NCBI GenBank assembly: GCA_023129355.1
Contig: JAGMCC010000095.1
Location: 1-5,077 of the forward strand
Direction: 5' to 3'
DNA: 5,077 nt
DNA from: Dehalococcoidia bacterium
Lineage (GTDB): Bacteria > Chloroflexota > Dehalococcoidia > E44-bin15
A program made the position numbers and the translations under genes. This document shows positions 1 through 5,058 of this stretch, piece by piece (within the stretch, counting starts at the first letter, position 1; the number at the start of each line of letters is the position of its first letter). A model generated the notes under the pieces. That model had not been told where the DNA came from. It saw nothing but the letters and a program-made list of their open reading frames with translations, and searched no databases.

Positions 1-1
1 C

Positions 2-1039
2 TACCCTACCGCCTTTGTGGTGGACGAGGAAAATGTGGCGTCCGGCGGCGAGTGGTGGCGGCACCCTAATGGGACGGGGCCCTTCAAGATTAAGCAATGG
101 CAGGAGGGGCAGTGGATCGTCTTGGAGCGAAACGAGCTCTTTTATCGGGGCCAGGCAAAGCTCGAAGAGGTGACCTTCCGCCTTCGTGGCAACTCGATGA
201 TGATGTACGAGAATGATGAAATCAAGATAGCTCAGGTGGGCACTGCCAACATCGAAAGGGTGCTCGATCCCACGAACCCCCTGAATGAGGAGCTCATGAT
301 TGCCCCTGAGCTTTCCGTTTCATATATTGGCTTCAACACCGCCATGCCCCCCTTCGATGATGAGAAGGTGCGTCAGGCCTTCTGCCACGCCGTAGATAAG
401 GACAGGATCATCGAGATATTGTTGAAGGGCATTGTATCGCGGGCCGATGGCATTCTCCCCCCCGGCATGCCGGGCTATAATGAGGAACTGGAGGGCCTGA
501 GCTACGATGTGGCGAGGGCACAGCAGCTTATTGCAGCGTCAAGCTACCACGATAGCCTGCCGCCCATCATCCTCTCCATATCAGGCGGTTGTGCCGGGAT
601 GTCCCCCGTAGATGCTGCCATAGCATCGATGTGGCAGGAGAATCTGGGGGTTGAGGTGGCGATCCAATCGGTGGAGTGGGAGACCTTTCTCGATGACATG
701 AGAGAGGGTAGGTTTCAGGTGTTTGAGATTGGCTGGGTTGCAGACTACCCCGACGCTGAGAATTTCCTGGATCTGCTGTTTCATAGCGAGAGTGTGGAGA
801 ACCATACCGCCTACAGCAATACCGAGCTGGATGAGTTGCTGGAGATGGCGCGCGTGGAAGGCGATTTTGATAGCAGGCGGGAAATCTATCAAGCGGTGGA
901 GGAGACCATCGTCGCTGATGCCCCCTGGCTACCTCTCTGGTTTGGCCAAAGCTACTACCTGGTCAAACCCGAGGTGAAAGGTTTCTTCCTGGCACCTATA
1001 GTCATCCCGGTGCTTAAGGGTGTATGGATCGAGGAGTGA
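2..1039 (+). CDS. ABC transporter family 5 solute-binding protein, 5'-truncated by window edge
   Basis: This is the C-terminal part of an extracytoplasmic solute-binding protein of the peptide/nickel (DppA/OppA, SBP_bac_5) family, which captures peptides or similar ligands and delivers them to an ABC permease. The frame is open to the left edge: five codons (YPTAF) precede the first possible GTG at 17 and fit the family, so that GTG is not a real start. About 345 residues are visible. Family members are usually 500-600 residues, so the signal peptide or lipobox and the first part of the protein lie outside. Family marks seen in order are GTGPFKIKQW, IVLERNELFYRG, SYIGFNTAMPPFDDEKVRQAF (the conserved hinge/interface block, here split by no gap), ILPPGMPGYN, and a C-terminal block with TELDELLEMA and DAPWLPLWFG. 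It stops at TGA 1037-1039. No permease or ATPase gene follows; those may lie upstream or elsewhere. The ligand cannot be told from this part. Family assignment is secure; substrate is unknown. Confidence 0.93.
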   Translation, partial: YPTAFVVDEENVASGGEWWRHPNGTGPFKIKQWQEGQWIVLERNELFYRGQAKLEEVTFRLRGNSMMMYENDEIKIAQVGTANIERVLDPTNPLNEELMIAPELSVSYIGFNTAMPPFDDEKVRQAFCHAVDKDRIIEILLKGIVSRADGILPPGMPGYNEELEGLSYDVARAQQLIAASSYHDSLPPIILSISGGCAGMSPVDAAIASMWQENLGVEVAIQSVEWETFLDDMREGRFQVFEIGWVADYPDAENFLDLLFHSESVENHTAYSNTELDELLEMARVEGDFDSRREIYQAVEETIVADAPWLPLWFGQSYYLVKPEVKGFFLAPIVIPVLKGVWIEE

Positions 1040-1075
1040 GCTTCACTGTCATCCTGACCCCTCCGCTTTGCGAGA

Positions 1076-1091
1076 GTCCGACTTATCGGAC
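1076..1091. other. Perfect hairpin 1 in intergenic repeat
   Basis: GTCCGA (1076-1081), loop CTTA, TCGGAC (1086-1091): a perfect six-base stem with a four-base loop. It lies 37 bases after the stop of the binding-protein gene. The bases that follow (GATTTAGG) contain only three consecutive T residues, so it is a poor rho-independent terminator, although it could protect an mRNA 3' end. Confidence 0.6.
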
Positions 1092-1097
1092 GATTTA

Positions 1098-1113
1098 GGC
1101 CGAAGTGTCGGCC
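1098..1113. other. Perfect hairpin 2 in intergenic repeat
   Basis: GGCCGA (1098-1103), loop AGTG, TCGGCC (1108-1113): the same geometry as the hairpin six bases upstream (six-base stem, four-base loop). It overlaps a ten-base perfect palindrome GTCGGCCGAC at 1107-1116. A further TCGGCC at 1126-1131 can pair instead with GGCCGA at 1110-1115 or at 1098-1103, so alternative folds compete. No T tract follows. Confidence 0.6.
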
Positions 1114-1175
1114 GACCTGACGGCCTCGGCCTCGGGGGAAGGGTCTAGAGATTCTTCGCTACCCCTTCCTCTTCA

Positions 1176-1244
1176 CTTCGTTCAGAGTCAGGGCTTCGGC
1201 TCAGAATGACAAAGGGTGTTGCTTCGCTCGCAGCGATAGCAGGG
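1176..1244. repeat. Three degenerate direct copies of a CTTCGnTC...AGGG unit
   Basis: Three imperfect units follow each other: 1176-1193 (CTTCGTTCAGAGTCAGGG), 1194-1216 (starts CTTCGGCTCAGAATGAC, ends AGGG) and 1222-1244 (starts CTTCGCTCGCAGCGATAG, ends AGGG). They share CTTCG, a following TC and a closing AGGG, with 18 to 23 bases per unit. The third contains its own small stem, TCGCT (1224-1228) with AGCGA (1232-1236). The copies overlap the right end of the palindrome-ended element and look like decayed repeat material rather than a protein-binding array. Confidence 0.4.
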
Positions 1245-1279
1245 CTTGGCTTACTAAGGTAGTGGACGGGGACACTTTA

Positions 1280-1309
1280 TTGGCTGGGGGATCTTTTTCA
1301 TGATATAAT
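1280..1309 (+). promoter_or_regulatory. Extended -10 promoter of the tig-clpP-ech operon
   Basis: A perfect TATAAT at 1304-1309 is preceded by TG at 1301-1302, giving the extended -10 form TGnTATAAT. A weaker -35, TTGGCT at 1280-1285, matches TTGACA at four of six positions with an 18-base spacer. This is a good housekeeping sigma-70 type promoter in the only sizeable gap before tig. The expected start of transcription, about 1316-1318, lies only 6-8 bases before the GTG start, so a transcript from here would have an almost absent leader and would begin within the ribosome binding site. Confidence 0.55.
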
Positions 1310-1314
1310 CTCAT

Positions 1315-1319
1315 GGAGG
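1315..1319 (+). promoter_or_regulatory. Ribosome binding site of tig (short spacing)
   Basis: GGAGG at 1315-1319 is four bases before the GTG start at 1324, closer than usual. It supports the GTG as start, together with the match of the first residues (MKVSTEKIE) to the N-terminus of trigger factors. If the -10 at 1304-1309 is used, this site lies at the very 5' end of the message. Confidence 0.6.
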
Positions 1320-1323
1320 AAGA

Positions 1324-2703
1324 GTGAAGGTATCGACTGAGAAAATCGAAAATAGCCAGATGGTGCTTGAGGTGGAGGCGGAGCCTGAGGAGGTAGCACG
1401 CTCTCTGGAAGAGGCGTATCGCCGTTTGGTAGGGCGGGCTGAAGTACCAGGCTTTCGCCGCGGGAAGGCGCCACGGGCGATGCTGGAGCGCTACATCGGC
1501 AGGGAGGCGCTCCTTGAGGAGGCACTAGAGCACCTGGTCCCAGATCTCCTGAACCAGGCTATAGCGGAGCAGGGGATCGAGGCCATCGCTCAGCCTGAGG
1601 TCGAGATCACGCAAGTTGACCCTGTTAGCTTTAAGGCCACCGTCCCGGTACGTCCCACCGTGGAGCTGGGACACTATCGGGAGCTGAGCATCGCTACAGA
1701 GCCTGTTGCGGTCGCTGAGGAGGAGGTAAATAAGGTTATCGAGCAGCTTCGTTACCAGCATGCCCCGTGGGAGCCAGTGGAGCGCCCCATTAAGTTAGAC
1801 GACCTGGTGACCATCGATGTAGCGGGTAGTGCGGAGGGGAAGCCTCTGTTAGATAGAAAGGACCTTCAATTCCAGGTGCTACAGGGTTTACCCTTCCCCG
1901 TAACCGGGTTTGCGGAAAAACTGGAGGGACTGGAGAAGGGGCAGGATAGCGAGTTCAGTATTTCCCTTCCCGCTGACTACGGTGCAAGCGAGCTTGCCGG
2001 AAAGGAGTGTCTCTTTAAAGTGCGGGTCGGCGAGATCAAGGAGAAGAAGCTCCCTGAGCTCGACGATGAATTCGCTAAAAGTATTGGCCAGGGCTTCGAG
2101 ACCCTCGATGCGCTTACCGATAGCGTTATGTCAAATCTCCGGCTTATGTCTCAGGAGAGAGCCAGGAGACGCTATGAAGAGAAGGTCATCGATGCGGTGG
2201 TGGAGCTTTCCAGTGTGGAATTCCCGCCTATTTTGGTGGAACAAGAGATTGACCGACTCATCGCGGCACAGGAAAGGAAGCTAGGGGAAAGCAGGCTAAG
2301 CCTGGAGGACTACCTCAGGAGCAGGAAGAAGAGCAAGGAGGAGTTGAGAGAGGAATTTCGGCCCGTGGCCAGCAGACAGGTCACTGGCTCTCTCGTGCTG
2401 GCCAAGGTGGCTGAGGTGGAGGAGCTCGCAGTAACCGATGAGGAGATCGAGGAAGAGGTTGTGGCCATGGTTCAGGGGGAGGGGGAGCGGGGGGAGGAAC
2501 TGAGGAAGCTGTTCCAATCCGCGGCAGCCCGGCAGTCCCTGGAGAGGGTGCTCGTTACCAGAAAAACGGTTAAGCGGCTGGTGGAGATCGCCTCGGGTGA
2601 GGCGGAATATATATCAGGTGAGGATAATGCTACGTCGGGTGAAGCTAAGGCCACATCAGGAGAGGCTGAATCTACATCATCAGGCGAGTCGGGGGTTGTG
2701 TAA
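1324..2703 (+). CDS. tig: Trigger factor, ribosome-associated chaperone and peptidyl-prolyl isomerase
   Basis: Trigger factor binds near the ribosome exit tunnel and shields nascent chains in the cytoplasm. The 459-residue product begins with GTG and shows the three-domain order: the N-terminal ribosome-binding domain (about 1-115) with the signature GFRRGKAP at 43-50, the FKBP-type isomerase domain (about 156-242, with DLVTIDVAGSAEGKPL and the glycine-rich TGFAEKLEGLEKGQDSEF), and the helical chaperone domain from about 245 (KKLPELDDEFAKSIG) to about 423. Escherichia coli trigger factor has 432 residues; the excess here is mainly a C-terminal tail, residues 424-459, of repeated Ser-Gly-Glu units. 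The tail is acidic, probably disordered and not typical. The gene is first in an operon with clpP, 28 bases downstream, a long-known association. Whether the isomerase domain is active cannot be judged. Confidence 0.96.
   Translation: MKVSTEKIENSQMVLEVEAEPEEVARSLEEAYRRLVGRAEVPGFRRGKAPRAMLERYIGREALLEEALEHLVPDLLNQAIAEQGIEAIAQPEVEITQVDPVSFKATVPVRPTVELGHYRELSIATEPVAVAEEEVNKVIEQLRYQHAPWEPVERPIKLDDLVTIDVAGSAEGKPLLDRKDLQFQVLQGLPFPVTGFAEKLEGLEKGQDSEFSISLPADYGASELAGKECLFKVRVGEIKEKKLPELDDEFAKSIGQGFETLDALTDSVMSNLRLMSQERARRRYEEKVIDAVVELSSVEFPPILVEQEIDRLIAAQERKLGESRLSLEDYLRSRKKSKEELREEFRPVASRQVTGSLVLAKVAEVEELAVTDEEIEEEVVAMVQGEGERGEELRKLFQSAAARQSLERVLVTRKTVKRLVEIASGEAEYISGEDNATSGEAKATSGEAESTSSGESGVV
2593..2700 (+). 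repeat. Tandem 21-bp coding repeat in the tig 3' end (SGExxxT heptapeptide)
   Basis: Four in-frame 21-base copies lie at 2593-2613, 2614-2634, 2635-2655 and 2656-2676, encoding SGEAEYI, SGEDNAT, SGEAKAT and SGEAEST, followed by a partial copy with one extra serine codon (SSGESGVV) before the stop. Serine, glycine and glutamate at the first three places of each unit are invariant while their codons differ (TCG/TCA, GGT/GGA, GAG/GAA). The repeat therefore is not fresh slippage, and the peptide pattern has been kept. The tail carries eight acidic residues and one lysine, and ends in two valines. Confidence 0.85.
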
Positions 2704-2731
2704 AAGGCGAAAAAGAGAAAGGGGAAGGAAA

Positions 2732-3343
2732 ATGGAACCAAGAGGGATAATACCTTTTGTGACGGAGACCAGCGCTCGAGGGGAGCGTACTTTGGACATA
2801 TACTCGCTGCTCCTCAAGGAGCGGATAGTTTTTCTAGGCACGCCTATCAGCGACCAGATAGCTAACCTCATTATTGCCCAGCTCCTCTATCTGGAGCGGG
2901 ATGATCCGGAGAAGGATATCAGCCTTTATATCCACTGCCCTGGCGGGATGATCAACGCTGGTTTTGCCATCTACGATACGATGGAGCTCATCCGCTGTGA
3001 TGTCTCTACAATTTGTGTTGGCCTGGCGGCAAGCATGGGGACTGTTCTGCTATGTGCTGGGACCAAGGGGAAGCGTTACGCCCTCCCCAATGCCACCATC
3101 CACATGCACCAGCCGATGGGTGGTGCCCAGGGGCAGGCTTCTGACATCGCCATCGCTGCTAAGGAGATCATCAGGATGCAGGAGAAGCTGCGCACGATTA
3201 TCTCCAAGCATACCGGTCAGTCTTTGGATAAGGTTGCCAAGGATACCGACCGCGATTTCTATCTGAGCGCAGAGCAAGCGGTGGAATACGGGCTGGTGGA
3301 TGAGATACTTACTAAAGAAGAGCCCAAAGAGTCTAAGGATTAA
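2732..3343 (+). CDS. clpP: ATP-dependent Clp protease proteolytic subunit ClpP
   Basis: ClpP is the serine peptidase that forms a double-heptamer chamber and degrades proteins fed by ClpX, ClpA or ClpC in the cytoplasm. The start chosen is ATG 2732, preceded by AAAGGGG at 2718-2724 with a seven-base spacer; the frame is open farther upstream, but that region lies inside tig and encodes nothing ClpP-like. The 203-residue product has the full family fold: IPFVTETSARGERTLDIYSLLL at the N-terminus (residues 7 onward), the oxyanion-hole PGG at 70-72, and the catalytic triad Ser101 (AASMG), His126 (MHQPMGG) and Asp175 (DTDRD), with the same spacing as in Escherichia coli ClpP (25 and 74 residues from the serine). 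Handle residues GQASDIAIAAKEI are present. The strand before the oxyanion hole reads YIHCPGG where most relatives have YINSPGG. It lies 28 bases after tig and 18 before the hydratase start, so co-transcription is likely. No clpX follows here. Confidence 0.97.
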   Translation: MEPRGIIPFVTETSARGERTLDIYSLLLKERIVFLGTPISDQIANLIIAQLLYLERDDPEKDISLYIHCPGGMINAGFAIYDTMELIRCDVSTICVGLAASMGTVLLCAGTKGKRYALPNATIHMHQPMGGAQGQASDIAIAAKEIIRMQEKLRTIISKHTGQSLDKVAKDTDRDFYLSAEQAVEYGLVDEILTKEEPKESKD

Positions 3344-3348
3344 TTGAA

Positions 3349-3355
3349 AAGGAGG
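3349..3355 (+). promoter_or_regulatory. Ribosome binding site that fixes the hydratase start
   Basis: AAGGAGG at 3349-3355 is six bases before TTG at 3362. A longer open frame could begin at TTG 3344, but that codon lies upstream of this site and would translate straight through it, giving the un-family-like residues MKRRNY. The site therefore places the true start at 3362. Confidence 0.85.
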
Positions 3356-3361
3356 AATTAC

Positions 3362-4135
3362 TTGGCGGACACAATAATCTATGAGAGGAAGGGCCACATT
3401 GCCTACTTCACCATAAATCGCCCCGAGGCAATGAACGCCTTTGATTTTGCCACCATGGGGGTATTCAGCGAGGCTACGCTAAGATTCCGGGATGATGATG
3501 AAGCCTGGGTGGCCATTATCACCGGGGCTGGCGATAGGGCGTTCTCGGCCGGTTTCGACCTCAAGGAGCTCATTCCGGGGCAGGATAAATTACCATCTCC
3601 AGGCAGCGGGCCACCGCTTATCCAGCGGGGGCTCTATATCTGGAAACCCTTCATCGCGGCTATCAATGGCGTTGCCATGGGGGGAGGGCTCGAGCTGGCG
3701 CTTGCCTGTGACCTGAGGATCGCCGCTGAGAATGCCACCTTTAGCGTTCCTGAGGTCAGGTGGAGTCTGATTCCAGGCTGGGGAGGAACCCAGAGGCTAC
3801 CGCGGATGATACCAAGGGCTAAGGCTGCTGAGATGCTGCTCACCGGGGATCGCATCGATGCCAACGAGGCCTACCGCCTGGGGCTGGTCAACAAAGTGGT
3901 TCCCTTCTCCGAGCTCATGCCTGCGGCCGAAGCCCTGGCCAGCAAGATTGCGCAGAACGGTCCCCTGGCGGTCAGGGCGGCCAAGGAGGCCATGATAAGG
4001 GGAAGCAGCATGACCCTCGATGAAGGTATGCAACTGGAACTGAGCCTTGTGGATTCACTACTGGACACTGAGGATGCTAAAGAAGGTCCCAGGGCCTTTG
4101 CCGAAAAGAGGAAGCCGGAGTTCAAAGGAAAATAG
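3362..4135 (+). CDS. Enoyl-CoA hydratase/isomerase family protein (crotonase superfamily)
   Basis: The protein probably adds water to trans-2-enoyl-CoA to form 3-hydroxyacyl-CoA, the second step of beta-oxidation. It is cytoplasmic and, in this family, usually a trimer or hexamer. The start is TTG 3362, set by the ribosome binding site six bases upstream; the product is 257 residues, the normal crotonase length. The CoA and oxyanion-hole motifs are GDRAFSAGFDLKEL (57-70) and NGVAMGGGLELALACD (102-117). Both glutamates that act in true hydratases (rat Glu144 and Glu164) are present as Glu111 in GGGLE and Glu131 in SVPEVRW, followed by PGWGGTQRLPR (138-148). The C-terminus EGPRAFAEKRKPEFKGK is typical. 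Keeping both glutamates favours hydratase over isomerase or dehalogenase members, but the chain-length range cannot be read. It is the third gene of the tig-clpP operon and converges with a 3-hydroxyacyl-CoA dehydrogenase, which would use its product. Confidence 0.92.
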   Translation: MADTIIYERKGHIAYFTINRPEAMNAFDFATMGVFSEATLRFRDDDEAWVAIITGAGDRAFSAGFDLKELIPGQDKLPSPGSGPPLIQRGLYIWKPFIAAINGVAMGGGLELALACDLRIAAENATFSVPEVRWSLIPGWGGTQRLPRMIPRAKAAEMLLTGDRIDANEAYRLGLVNKVVPFSELMPAAEALASKIAQNGPLAVRAAKEAMIRGSSMTLDEGMQLELSLVDSLLDTEDAKEGPRAFAEKRKPEFKGK

Positions 4136-4147
4136 CTTATCTCTTGT

Positions 4148-5044
4148 TTACCATTTCGACATCATATCGTCCCAGAAGGCATAAATGCCTTTTCCATGCC
4201 GCCCGCCAGTATACCCCGCTCTTACCATCATCCTTATGAGGGGATGTAAACGTCCTTTCTCTGGTCCCATCTCCCGCATGGCGTCTTCCTCCGAGACGGC
4301 GTAGGTGCCCCAGGCGCCGCTGAAATCCCCCAGTTCTAAGGGGCCCATAGGCAGGTTGTATCCCAGCTTCAGCGCCTTGTCGATATCCTGGGGAGAGGCG
4401 ACCCGCTCCCAGAGCATTTGCACCGCCTCCATCCTCAGCGCCCGATAGGCCCTATTGGCTACGAAGCCAAAGCTAAAGTCCTTGCATACCACAGGCTCCT
4501 TCCCAAGCTTTTTGGAGAGGGCACAGACCAGATCCACCGTTTCATCGGAGGTCAGCGTGCCCCTGACCACCTCCACCAGCTTCATCACCCCCACTGGGTT
4601 GGAGAAATGCATGCCCAGCACCTTATCAGGCCGGTTGGTGGCGCTGGCCATCTCCGTTATATTCAGTTGAGAGGAGTTTGAGGCAAGAATCGCGTTCGCC
4701 GGAGCATTTTCATCAAGCTTCTTGAAAACCTCCTTCTTGATATCCAGGTTCTCAGCCACCGACTCTATCACGAAATCCGCATTCTTTGCCGCCTGGGAAA
4801 TGTCGGTCGTTCCCTTAATTCTGCCCACTATCCGGTCCATCTGGGCCGGGGACATTTTATCCTTGTCGACGAAGAATTTCTTGAGCCTCTGGTCGATTGA
4901 ATCAAGACCTCGCTTCACGGTTTCATCTTTGCGCGACCACAGCATGACATGGTACCCGCCGACATTTGAGAGAAGCTCAGCTATCTGTGAGCCCATCGTC
5001 CCTCCACCTATAACCGCTACATTTTTAATATCCTTTAGCTCCAA
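4148..5044 (-). CDS. 3-hydroxyacyl-CoA dehydrogenase (single-domain Hbd type)
   Basis: The enzyme interconverts 3-hydroxyacyl-CoA and 3-ketoacyl-CoA with a nicotinamide cofactor, in beta-oxidation or in butyrate-type synthesis. The 298-residue product starts with TTG at 5044. A perfect AAGGAGG lies at 5058-5052 with a seven-base spacer. The N-terminal Rossmann domain shows VAVIGGGTMG (9-18, GxGxxG at 13-18) and VAENLDIKKEVF; the C-terminal helical domain runs from about residue 190. Catalytic positions fit the human enzyme: Ser125 in SNSS, His146 in GMHFSNPVGVMKLVEV, Glu158 in the same block, and Asn197 in GFVANR. PMGPLELGD (232-240) and GRHGKGIYAF (281-290) are also conserved. Two oddities are Ser-Arg-Lys at 37-39 where NAD enzymes usually have an acidic residue, and SFGF in place of the usual PGF before Asn197. 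The gene converges on the hydratase. The physiological direction is not clear from sequence. Confidence 0.94.
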   Translation of the reverse strand: MELKDIKNVAVIGGGTMGSQIAELLSNVGGYHVMLWSRKDETVKRGLDSIDQRLKKFFVDKDKMSPAQMDRIVGRIKGTTDISQAAKNADFVIESVAENLDIKKEVFKKLDENAPANAILASNSSQLNITEMASATNRPDKVLGMHFSNPVGVMKLVEVVRGTLTSDETVDLVCALSKKLGKEPVVCKDFSFGFVANRAYRALRMEAVQMLWERVASPQDIDKALKLGYNLPMGPLELGDFSGAWGTYAVSEEDAMREMGPEKGRLHPLIRMMVRAGYTGGRHGKGIYAFWDDMMSKW

Positions 5045-5051
5045 GAGTGTA

Positions 5052-5058
5052 CCTCCTT
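5052..5058 (-). promoter_or_regulatory. Ribosome binding site of the 3-hydroxyacyl-CoA dehydrogenase gene
   Basis: Read on the minus strand, AAGGAGG is a perfect anti-Shine-Dalgarno match seven bases before the TTG start at 5044. It justifies that uncommon start. Its first two bases overlap the TAA stop of the likely upstream gene, a layout typical of a compact operon. Confidence 0.8.

Larger units (their letters stand above)
1048..1210. repeat. Palindrome-ended intergenic repeat (MITE/REP-like candidate)
   Basis: The segment begins with GTCATCCTGA (1048-1057) and ends with TCAGAATGAC (1201-1210), which are inverted copies matching at 9 of 10 bases. The interior carries two perfect hairpins, a G-rich stretch at 1131-1143 and the string AGATTCTTCGCT at 1149-1160. 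The combination of GTCATTCTGA-type ends with AGATTCTTCGCT resembles a family of short palindromic repeats that I recall being scattered between genes in several bacterial phyla, including Chloroflexota; that resemblance is from memory. There is no open reading frame of note inside and no evident target-site duplication, so mobility is not shown. It sits directly after the binding-protein gene. Confidence 0.55.

Noticed and set aside
1076..1113. Rho-independent terminator for the binding-protein gene
   Set aside because: The hairpins are perfect but neither is followed by a run of T; at most a processing or stabilising structure.
1040..1323. Structured RNA gene, tRNA or CRISPR array in the largest gap
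   Set aside because: No cloverleaf, no regular repeat-spacer pattern and no recognised riboswitch core; the region is explained by palindromic repeat material and the tig promoter.
1313..1327. Four-codon upstream ORF (MEEE) whose TGA overlaps the tig GTG
   Set aside because: No ribosome binding site precedes its ATG, and a transcript from the predicted promoter would start after the ATG; probably a by-product of the GGAGGAAGAG tract.
1298..1525. Minus-strand proline-rich ORF over the tig start
   Set aside because: Low-complexity shadow of the glutamate-rich tig frame, with no ribosome binding site or family resemblance.
2606..2628. Internal promoter for clpP in the AT-rich part of the tig tail (TATATA, GATAAT)
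   Set aside because: No -35 at suitable spacing; the bases are explained by the repeat codons for Tyr-Ile and Asp-Asn.
2597..2731. Upstream extension of the clpP frame, starting inside tig
   Set aside because: The added residues are arginine-rich and unlike ClpP, come from the tig repeat in another frame, and a good ribosome binding site serves ATG 2732.
3344..3361. TTG 3344 as start of the hydratase
   Set aside because: It lies before the AAGGAGG at 3349-3355 and would encode that site; TTG 3362 has correct spacing and yields the family-typical N-terminus.
4418..4681. Plus-strand ORFs inside the dehydrogenase gene
   Set aside because: Histidine- and proline-rich shadows of a well-conserved minus-strand enzyme.
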